A stretch of 64,000 bases of DNA from an uncultured Caulobacter sp. (GTDB lineage: Bacteria; Pseudomonadota; Alphaproteobacteria; Caulobacterales; Caulobacteraceae), in contig NZ_CALCDX010000151.1 in NCBI RefSeq assembly GCF_937900395.1, positions 17,624 to 81,623 on the forward strand, in the 5' to 3' direction. How positions within the stretch are numbered: the first letter of the stretch is position 1; the number at the start of each line of letters is the position of its first letter. Shown one piece after another: positions 8,166 through 14,537 of this stretch. The notes beneath the pieces were generated by a model, which saw nothing but the letters and a program-made list of their open reading frames with translations, was not told where the DNA came from and did no database searches. A program made the position numbers and the translations under genes.

Positions 8166-8728
8166 AAGCTTACTCCTTCATCAAGACCGGACCTGTCAGT
8201 TGGGACGGTCAAGTCACGGGCGGAAACTCCCGCGGCCAGGGCAGTCGCGAGGCCCTTCAGGTCCGTCGCCTGAACCGACTCGGTTAGGCGCCCGCGGATG
8301 TCCGCCGCCTTACCCTGGGAGGCTTCGCGACGGTAGTGTTCCTCGACTTGCCGCAAGCCGCGATCAGCGCGCTCCGCGATAGTCGCGGCAGCCGCCTCCT
8401 CGAACGCAGCTGCACCCCGGTAGCCGTCGCGCAAGACGTCCATCGCATTGTCCGCGAGTAGGGCTTCCATCGGATTTGTCGCCTGGACCCGCAAGCGGGC
8501 CACCTCGTGCTTTGCGATCTCGGAAATAAGTACGCCGCGATCGTCGTCCCCGAGAGCGGCGCGCATTTGACGTAGGAATGGTTGCCCGATCTCCCGCCAA
8601 TCGGCCGCCAACGCGGCCGGCATGGCCTCAGCCACCTCTGCTGCACTATGTGCGGCGTTGCCGGCAACCTTCGCTAGCGCTCGCCATTTCGCGCTCATTT
8701 TCAAAGTCTTGTAAGGGCCGTCGCTCAT
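8162..8728 (-). CDS. Helical hypothetical protein, first gene of the QueC-like operon
   Basis: A 188-residue protein, almost entirely helical, Ala- and Glu-rich, with no signal peptide, membrane segment or cysteine motif. Long amphipathic stretches in residues about 15-150 suggest a coiled coil or helical bundle. I do not recognise it. ATG 8728 has GGAGG eight bases upstream; an in-frame TTG at 8743 lacks this. Its stop overlaps the next start by 3 bp, so it belongs firmly to this operon. Its position resembles that of the poorly characterised small partner (QatB) in Qat loci, but I see no sequence basis for equating them. Confidence 0.72.
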   Translation of the reverse strand: MSDGPYKTLKMSAKWRALAKVAGNAAHSAAEVAEAMPAALAADWREIGQPFLRQMRAALGDDDRGVLISEIAKHEVARLRVQATNPMEALLADNAMDVLRDGYRGAAAFEEAAAATIAERADRGLRQVEEHYRREASQGKAADIRGRLTESVQATDLKGLATALAAGVSARDLTVPTDRSGLDEGVSF

Positions 8729-8737
8729 GCAGGCATC

Positions 8738-8810
8738 CTCCAATGTCAGGATGAATGCTCGATTCTTCCGACAATGTCAAATGAACCGCGTTCGACGCCT
8801 GACATTGTCA
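8738..8810 (-). promoter_or_regulatory. Three operator-like repeats, 31 bp apart, in the QueC-like operon promoter
   Basis: A perfect palindrome TGACATTGTCA lies at 8800-8810. A near-perfect one, CGACAATGTCA, lies at 8769-8779. A half site, CCAATGTCA, ends at 8748. Their centres (8805, 8774, 8743) are exactly 31 bp apart, about three DNA turns, so bound proteins would face the same side. On the coding (minus) strand the middle site contains TTGACA, a -35-like hexamer, and the last site overlaps the ribosome binding site of the first gene. This is what an autoregulated XRE-type repressor would use. Specific binding by the operon's XRE protein is inferred. Confidence 0.6.
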
Positions 8811-9026
8811 GACCCATCAACCGGCTGATGGCCTGCTGCGCCTAACGATCGAAGACGAGCCAGACCGGCTGTAATTACCTCCAACAGCTCGGACCTCCGC
8901 GTCAGCGATCGTCACCCGAACGGGCCGAGACCGCGAAGCGGGCTCGGCGGCGGCCAGCGCGGCATGCCGCGTCTGGTGCCGTAGAGCGCGATCGCGCGCA
9001 TTGCGCGCGAGACGCCCTACTTCTCG
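8811..9026. other. Non-coding gap between the QueC-like operon and the C-protein-like genes
   Basis: No convincing gene on either strand in these 216 bp. The part next to 8811 probably holds upstream promoter sequence for the minus-strand operon. Around 8930-9010 it is very G+C-rich with short GCGCG runs but no clear terminator hairpin. Confidence 0.4.
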
Positions 9027-9242
9027 CTACCGGTCCTTCCGGCGAACAAGCTCTGCTTCGGTCACAGCCAAGGCGGCCGCCAACCGCTCAAGGACACGCA
9101 GGCTGATGTTGCGCTTCCCGTTCTCTATGCCGGACAAATAGGTCTGATGGATCTCGGCGACATGGGCGAGTTCGTCCTGCGGGACGCCACGCGCCTCCCG
9201 CAAGGCGCGAATATTCGCCCCTACGACCACTCGGAGATCCAT
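9027..9242 (-). CDS. C-protein-like XRE regulator, copy 1
   Basis: A 71-residue (from MDLRVV) single-domain XRE protein: VGANIRALREARGVPQDELAH, then IHQTYLSGIENGKRNISL. The TYLSGIENGKRN recognition segment and the size match the controller (C) proteins of type II restriction-modification systems. No methylase or endonuclease gene lies nearby. It is a tandem paralogue of the 9335-9544 gene. Both copies can be extended by a few codons upstream; I chose the conserved MD start because the upstream element lies exactly 33 bp before it in both copies. Likely an autoregulating DNA-binding protein. Confidence 0.75.
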   Translation of the reverse strand: MDLRVVVGANIRALREARGVPQDELAHVAEIHQTYLSGIENGKRNISLRVLERLAAALAVTEAELVRRKDR

Positions 9243-9274
9243 GCTCCGACGGCGCATCATCCCGCCGCGATGCG

Positions 9275-9295
9275 GAATAGACTATAAGTAAAGTG
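9275..9295 (-). promoter_or_regulatory. C-box-like operator/promoter of XRE copy 1
   Basis: A 21-bp element with the palindrome ATAGACTAT next to AAGTAAAGTG starts exactly 33 bp upstream of the ATG. On the coding strand it reads ACTTATAGTC, which I recall as the half-operator of the AhdI/Esp1396I-type C proteins. It recurs with one substitution before copy 2. Confidence 0.55.
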
Positions 9296-9334
9296 ACCAC
9301 AAAAGCGTCTCGGCCCTTCGCGACCGGGCGTCCG

Positions 9335-9544
9335 TCAGCGCCGAATTACAAGATCGGTTTCAGGAACCCGAAGGGCTGACGCCAAGCGCTCAAGCACCTT
9401 CATGCTAAGATTTCTTTTTCCCGTCTCGACGCCTGAGAGATAGGTGGGGTGGATACCGGCCAAGTGTGCGAGTTCGTCCTGCGGAAGGCCTCTCGCCTCC
9501 CGCAGGGTGCGAACGTTCGCTCCCACCACGGCCAGAAAATCCAT
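9335..9544 (-). CDS. C-protein-like XRE regulator, copy 2
   Basis: A 69-residue paralogue of the 9027-9242 protein with the same fold and signature (VGANVRTLREARGLPQDELAH; TYLSGVETGKRNLSMK). The two proteins agree through most of the HTH, and the promoters are also duplicated, so this is a tandem duplication including the regulatory region. An in-frame GTG at 9559 is an alternative start. It is divergent from the sigma factor gene, whose longest frame would begin inside this gene's promoter element. Confidence 0.75.
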   Translation of the reverse strand: MDFLAVVGANVRTLREARGLPQDELAHLAGIHPTYLSGVETGKRNLSMKVLERLASALRVPETDLVIRR

Positions 9545-9576
9545 GGTCGGAAGGCGCACGCTCGGCGCTGGACTGT

Positions 9577-9597
9577 GAATAGACTATGAGTAAAGTG
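9577..9597 (-). promoter_or_regulatory. C-box-like operator/promoter of XRE copy 2
   Basis: Same 21-bp element as before copy 1 with one base changed: ATAGACTAT followed by GAGTAAAGTG. It begins 33 bp upstream of the ATG at 9544. On the coding strand it reads ACTCATAGTC. The two elements are 302 bp apart. Confidence 0.55.
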
Positions 9598-9675
9598 GAG
9601 GAATATCGTCGTGCGTTCGCGACGCTCACGCGGGCACGGCTCGATCCGGATTCCGCCCGCATCATTCGGCTTGGA

Positions 9676-10203
9676 ATGCGGTTTATGTCTCCGCTCGATG
9701 GTCAAATCACCGCCCCTGACACCCAGCCCTCGGAAGGCGGGACGCCGCCGCTCGCCGACGCCTATCTGCGCCATCGCGACTGGCTGACGGCGCTCCTGGC
9801 GCGCCGCTATCCGCAAGACGCCGACGACATCGCCCAGGACACCTGGCTGCGGGTCCACGACTACCGGCCGCCCCGGCCCGTCCGCAGTCCCAAGTCGCTG
9901 CTGGCCCGCATCGCCCTGAACCTGGCGGCCAGCCGCTTCCGCCGGAGCGCGCGCGAGGTCCCCACCGATCCCGACCACAAGACCCTGGCCGACCAGACGA
10001 TCGACGCCAGCCAGGAGCAGGCGATCCTTTTCGAACAGATGTTGCTCGCCTTACCGCCCAAGTTGCGCGATGTTTTCGCCCTGAACCATGTCAGGGGCCT
10101 CACCTATCGGGAAATCGCGCAGCTGCGCGGCATCTCGGTCAAGGCGGTGGAAAAGCGAATGACCCAGGCTATCGCCCGATGCGCCGACATGATCCGGAGC
10201 TAG
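9676..10203 (+). CDS. FecI-type ECF RNA polymerase sigma factor
   Basis: An extracytoplasmic-function sigma factor of about 175 residues. Region 2 is visible as LLARRYPQDADDIAQDTWLRVHDY and the following helix LLARIALNLAASRFRR. Region 4 is LPPKLRDVFALNHVRGLTYREIAQLRGISVKAVEKRM. It is followed by fecR-like and TonB-receptor genes, the standard FecI-FecR-FecA surface-signalling set, and likely drives the receptor gene. The frame extends up to 9586, but that start would sit inside the operator of the divergent XRE gene; ATG 9676 or 9685 is more plausible. In this locus the signal is probably the lasso peptide itself or the metal it binds. Confidence 0.85.
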   Translation: MRFMSPLDGQITAPDTQPSEGGTPPLADAYLRHRDWLTALLARRYPQDADDIAQDTWLRVHDYRPPRPVRSPKSLLARIALNLAASRFRRSAREVPTDPDHKTLADQTIDASQEQAILFEQMLLALPPKLRDVFALNHVRGLTYREIAQLRGISVKAVEKRMTQAIARCADMIRS

Positions 10204-10215
10204 GCGGATCACGTC

Positions 10216-11277
10216 ATGATCGATGACAAGACCCAGGCCAGAAGCGCCCAGCCGGGCGGCGGGGAGCCCCGCAGCGCCGACGACAAGCGCGCGCGCGACG
10301 AGGCGGCCGCCTGGTACGCCAAGCTCAGCGCCCAACGGGTCAGCAACGCCGACCTGACGACCTTCTTCGCCTGGCGCGAAGACAGCCTCAATGACGCCGC
10401 CTACACCCGCATCGAAGCCCTGACGACGGGCGTGCGGGCCCTGGCCGACGATCCGAGACTCCAGGCCATCGCCGAGACGGCCGCGCGCCGGCCGCGCGGG
10501 ATCGGCGCGCGGCTGCGAGGCCTCGGCCAAGGCCGCGGCGTCCGGACCCTCGGCGTCGGCGCGGCCCTGGCCGCGGCCGCGGTGATCGGAGCGGTGCTGC
10601 TTGGCCAGGCCGGCCAGCAGACCTATCGGACCGAGATCGGCGAGCGGCGGGCCATCAGCCTGGCCGATGGCTCGACGGTCGAACTCAACACCAACAGCCA
10701 GGTGCGCGTGCGGCTGTCCAAGGCCCAGCGCAGCCTGATCCTCGACAAGGGCCAGGCGATGTTCGTCGTCGCCCATGACGCGGGGCGTCCCTTCGTCGTC
10801 ACGGCCGGCGACACGGCGGTGCGGGCCATCGGCACGCGGTTCGAGGTCTATCGGGCCGACGGTGCGGTGCGGGTGACCCTGGCCGAGGGCCGCGTCCAGG
10901 TCAGCCAGGCCGGCGCGCAAAACACGGCGCGGCCCGCGCCGGTGATCCTGTCGGCGGGACAGCGGGTCGATGTCGTCCGCGCCGCGCCGGTCAAACCGGT
11001 CGCCGTCGACGTGGCGGCGGCCACCGGCTGGACCAGCGGCCGCCTGACCTTCAAGGACGTGCCCCTGGCCGAGGCGGTGGCGGAGGTCAATCGCTACAGC
11101 CGTCGCCAGGTGGTGCTGGGTCCCGGGGCGCCGGCGGACCAGCGGGTCAATGGCGAGTTCGACGCCGGCGACACCGAGACCTTCGCCCGGGGGATGGCCG
11201 CCTTGCTGGACCTCAAGAGCGTCCCGCGCCCGGACGGCGGCGTCGAACTGACCGCCGAACGCTCCGGCCCCGCTTGA
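10216..11277 (+). CDS. FecR-family anti-sigma / signal-transfer membrane protein
   Basis: A 353-residue inner-membrane protein. The cytoplasmic N-terminus (about 25-65) carries the DUF4880-like WYAKL-x-FFAWR segment that contacts FecI-type sigma factors. A single membrane helix lies at about 112-130. The FecR periplasmic domain (about 135-240: YRTEIGERRAISLADGSTVELN, RSLILDKGQAMFVVAHD) follows, with a C-terminal STN-like part (RLTFKDVPLAEAVAEVNRYS) that meets the receptor. It lies 12 bp after the sigma gene in the same operon and passes the state of the TonB receptor to the sigma factor. Confidence 0.9.
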   Translation: MIDDKTQARSAQPGGGEPRSADDKRARDEAAAWYAKLSAQRVSNADLTTFFAWREDSLNDAAYTRIEALTTGVRALADDPRLQAIAETAARRPRGIGARLRGLGQGRGVRTLGVGAALAAAAVIGAVLLGQAGQQTYRTEIGERRAISLADGSTVELNTNSQVRVRLSKAQRSLILDKGQAMFVVAHDAGRPFVVTAGDTAVRAIGTRFEVYRADGAVRVTLAEGRVQVSQAGAQNTARPAPVILSAGQRVDVVRAAPVKPVAVDVAAATGWTSGRLTFKDVPLAEAVAEVNRYSRRQVVLGPGAPADQRVNGEFDAGDTETFARGMAALLDLKSVPRPDGGVELTAERSGPA

Positions 11278-11299
11278 CGTCATAAATCTTTCGCATCCC

Positions 11300-11331
11300 G
11301 GTAGGGTGTGACGCCCTCCCAGGAGTCTTAC
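11300..11331 (+). promoter_or_regulatory. Possible ECF (FecI-type) promoter before the TonB receptor gene
   Basis: GGTAGGGT at 11300-11307 and GTCTTAC at 11325-11331 are separated by the spacing of an ECF -35/-10 pair and lie about 70 bp before the receptor start. I recall similar pairs before FecI-controlled receptor genes of alphaproteobacteria. It is not conserved enough here to be sure. Confidence 0.35.
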
Positions 11332-11399
11332 CCCCGCCGCGCCCCGGCGAGAGACCGCCATCGTGGCGGCCCCGTGCGCGCGGCGGGGGGATGTGAACG

Positions 11400-14300
11400 A
11401 TGCGCGCTTATCGTCAAAGCCTGTTGGGGCTCAGTTGCCTGACGCTGGCCACCGGGTGGGTCGGACAAGCCCTGGCGGCCCCAAACGCCTCGGGAATGGA
11501 GGATGTCCAGGCCAACGCGCCCGCCCGGTCGAGCAAGGCCAGTCAGGCCGCCGATCCCGTGGTCGAGGTGCGCCTGGCCAAGGGACCGCTGGGCGCGGCG
11601 CTGTTCGCGCTGGGCCGCCAGACGGGAACCCAGATCCTGTTCACCAGCGAGATGGTGGCCGGCCGCAGCGGGCCGGCGGTCAGCGGACGGATGACGGCCG
11701 CGCAGGCCCTGGACCGGCTGCTGGTCGGGGTCGATCTCGAGGTCCAGCGGATGACCGGCAAGGTGTTCGTGTTGCGGGCCCGCGCCCAGCTGATCTCGAC
11801 GGCCGGACCGGCGCGCGCGCAGGACACCGACGCCGACGCGCCGCCCGTCCCGCCGCTGGTCCAGGCCGCGCCGGAGGACCCGACCCTGCTGTCGGAGATC
11901 GTGGTCGGGAGCCATATCCGGGGCGCCAAGGACAGCGCCTCGCCGGTGATCATCCTGGATCGCGAGAGCCTGGACCGGGCCGGCCGCACCAGCGTGGCCG
12001 ACGCGCTTTCGGCCTTGCCCCAGGCGTTCGGGGGCCTGGGCAACGAGGACGCCAGCTCGACCGGCGCCGACCCGACCGGGACCAATTCCAACAAGGCCAC
12101 CGGGGTGAACCTGCGGGGCCTGGGCACCGACGCCACCCTGGTGCTGGTCAATGGCCGCCGCCTGGCCGGAACAGGCCTGCGCGGCGACTTCGCCGACGTC
12201 TCGTCGATCCCGATGGCGGCGGTCGAGCGCATCGAAGTGCTGCTCGACGGGGCCTCGGCTCTCTACGGCTCGGACGCGGTCGGCGGCGTCGTCAACATCG
12301 TGCTGCGCAAGCGCTTCGAAGGCGCCGAGACCCGGGCCCTGGTCGGCGGAACGACCCAGGGCGGAGCCAGCCAGTGGTCGTTTGGCCAGACGGTCGGCCA
12401 CGACTGGGACAGCGGCAATCTGGTGGTCAGCTACGAGCACAGCGCCCGTGACCGGCTCAAGGGGCGCGACCGGGACTATACCGGCCAGGCCGACCTGCGC
12501 GCCCTCGGCGGCACGGACCATCGCCGCTATTACGGCATGCCGGGCACCATCCTGCGCGCCAACGCCGCCGGGGTGCTGGTCCCGGCCTATGCGATCCCCG
12601 CCGGTCAGAACGGCACGGGGCTGACGCCGGCCAGCTTCCAGGCCGGCACGGTCAATCTGGAAAACCAGCTGGGCGCCTATGACGTGCTGCCGCGCCAACG
12701 CCTCGACAGCCTCTATGTCGCCTTGGCTCAGGATTTGACGGCCGGCGTGTCGCTGTCGGCCGACGCGCGGGCCACGCGCCGCCGGTTCACCAACCGCAGC
12801 GTCGCCTCCAGCCCCACCCTGACGGTCAACCGCAACAACCCCTATTTCGTGTCGCCGACCGGCCAGACCTCCGAGCGCATCGCCTATTCGTTCCTCAATG
12901 AACTGGGCGGCCAGCGGGTCAACGGCGTGGCCGACACCCTGGGCCTCAGCTTCGGCGGCCAGGCCCGTCTGCCGGGGACCTGGCGGCTGGACGCCTACGG
13001 CGCCTATGGCCTGGAGCAGGGCCGCTCGCGCACCGACAATCTCGTCAACACCAGCTACCTGTCCGAGGCCCTGGGGACCACCGCCAACAACGCCGCCACC
13101 CCGTTCAGCACGGCGGCCAACGGCTTCTTCAACCCGTTCATCGGCCAGGGCTCCAACCCCAGGACGGTCCTCGACTTCATCAGCGGCGGCTATCTGACGC
13201 GCAAGACGCGCGGCGAGACGGCGTCAGTCAATCTCAAGCTCGACGGCGAACTCTTCACCCTGCCGGCCGGGGCGGTCGGCCTGGCGGTCGGCGGCCAGAT
13301 CCGTCGCGAGGCCCTGAAGACCGGCGGCGTCAGCCTGACCTCGGGCTTTGTCCCGACCGAGGTGGCGCGGCGCGACGTCCACCGCACGATCGATGCTGCG
13401 TTCGCCGAAGTGCGTGTGCCGATCTTCGGCGGCGGCTTCGTGCGGCCCGGGCTGCAACGGCTGGAGCTGTCGGCGGCCGTGCGGCGCGAGGACTATGGCG
13501 AGATCGCCAGCACCGACCCGAAGGTCGGGGTGATCTGGTCGCCGGCCGCGGGCCTGACGGTCAAGGCCAGCTACGGAACCTCCTTCCGGGCCCCGGCCCT
13601 GATCGAGCTGAACGAGCCGCAGATCTATGCGCCGACCACCCTGACCCGGAACGGCCAGGACACCATCGTGATGATCCTCTACGGCGGCAATCTGGACCTG
13701 CGCCCCGAGACCGCGACGTCCAAGACCCTGACCCTTGAACTGGCGCCGGCGCGCTGGCCCCGGTTCAAGGCGTCGGTCACGGGCTTCGACACCCGCTTCA
13801 CCGACCGCATCGGCCAGCCCGGCTTGGACAATCTCTCCACGGTGCTGACCGCGCCGGAATTCGCCCCGTTCGTCAGCCTGGTCTCGCCGGGCAGCAACCC
13901 CGCCGATCTCGCCCGCATCCAGGCCCTGATCGACGATCCGCGCTCCCTGGCGCAAGGCATCTTCCCGGCCCAGTCCTACGCGGCGATCATCGATGGGCGC
14001 TGGGTCAACACCGGCCAGCTGCGGGTGCGCGGCTTCGACATCTCGGCGCGCTACGCCGCCCAGCTCGGCAAGGATCCGCTGGCGCTCACCGCCGACGTCA
14101 CCTGGCTCGTCGACTACCAGCGCAAGATCACGCCGCAGGCCCGCGCCGTGCAGCAAGCGGGGGTCGCCGGCCAGCCCGCGGACCTGCGCCTGCGGGCCGC
14201 CGCCAGCTGGACCCACGGCGCCCTGACCACCACGGCGGCGCTCAGCCATGTCGGTGATCTGCGCACCGAGACCGGCGGCCGGATCAAGCCGTGGACCACC

Positions 14301-14489
14301 GCCGATCTCAACCTGACCTACGGCTTCAAGACCGGGCCGATGCGAGGCCTCTCGCTGGCCTTGAACGTCCAGAACCTGCTGGACGACGATCCGCCGTTCT
14401 ACGACTCCAACCTTGGCGTCGGCTACGACCCGGCCAACGCCGATCCCCTCGGCCGCACGGTGACCCTGCAGCTGACCAAGACCTGGTAG
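11400..14489 (+). CDS. TonB-dependent outer-membrane receptor with N-terminal STN signalling domain
   Basis: A 1029-residue outer-membrane receptor. Signal peptide 1-26; STN domain about 50-105 (VRLAKGPLGAALFALGRQTG), which marks a transducer that signals through FecR; plug domain about 165-300 (SEIVVGSHIRG, ATLVLVNGRRLAGTG, YGSDAVGGVVNIVLRK); then a 22-strand-type barrel ending in an aromatic residue (TKTW). It lies between fecR and the isopeptidase gene of the lasso cluster and probably imports the mature lasso peptide, alone or with bound metal, in exchange for TonB energy. The substrate is inferred from context only. Confidence 0.9.
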   Translation: MRAYRQSLLGLSCLTLATGWVGQALAAPNASGMEDVQANAPARSSKASQAADPVVEVRLAKGPLGAALFALGRQTGTQILFTSEMVAGRSGPAVSGRMTAAQALDRLLVGVDLEVQRMTGKVFVLRARAQLISTAGPARAQDTDADAPPVPPLVQAAPEDPTLLSEIVVGSHIRGAKDSASPVIILDRESLDRAGRTSVADALSALPQAFGGLGNEDASSTGADPTGTNSNKATGVNLRGLGTDATLVLVNGRRLAGTGLRGDFADVSSIPMAAVERIEVLLDGASALYGSDAVGGVVNIVLRKRFEGAETRALVGGTTQGGASQWSFGQTVGHDWDSGNLVVSYEHSARDRLKGRDRDYTGQADLRALGGTDHRRYYGMPGTILRANAAGVLVPAYAIPAGQNGTGLTPASFQAGTVNLENQLGAYDVLPRQRLDSLYVALAQDLTAGVSLSADARATRRRFTNRSVASSPTLTVNRNNPYFVSPTGQTSERIAYSFLNELGGQRVNGVADTLGLSFGGQARLPGTWRLDAYGAYGLEQGRSRTDNLVNTSYLSEALGTTANNAATPFSTAANGFFNPFIGQGSNPRTVLDFISGGYLTRKTRGETASVNLKLDGELFTLPAGAVGLAVGGQIRREALKTGGVSLTSGFVPTEVARRDVHRTIDAAFAEVRVPIFGGGFVRPGLQRLELSAAVRREDYGEIASTDPKVGVIWSPAAGLTVKASYGTSFRAPALIELNEPQIYAPTTLTRNGQDTIVMILYGGNLDLRPETATSKTLTLELAPARWPRFKASVTGFDTRFTDRIGQPGLDNLSTVLTAPEFAPFVSLVSPGSNPADLARIQALIDDPRSLAQGIFPAQSYAAIIDGRWVNTGQLRVRGFDISARYAAQLGKDPLALTADVTWLVDYQRKITPQARAVQQAGVAGQPADLRLRAAASWTHGALTTTAALSHVGDLRTETGGRIKPWTTADLNLTYGFKTGPMRGLSLALNVQNLLDDDPPFYDSNLGVGYDPANADPLGRTVTLQLTKTW

Positions 14490-14537
14490 CGGCGCGCCCG
14501 CGCCCCTGATCCCAACCCCGTCATCCGGAGTTTTCCC

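Noticed and set aside
5022..8728. Assignment of the QueC-like operon as a standard Qat system
   Set aside because: No QatA-type ATPase or QatD (TatD-type) gene is present, and the first gene shows no recognisable match to QatB; only the QueC-like component is shared.
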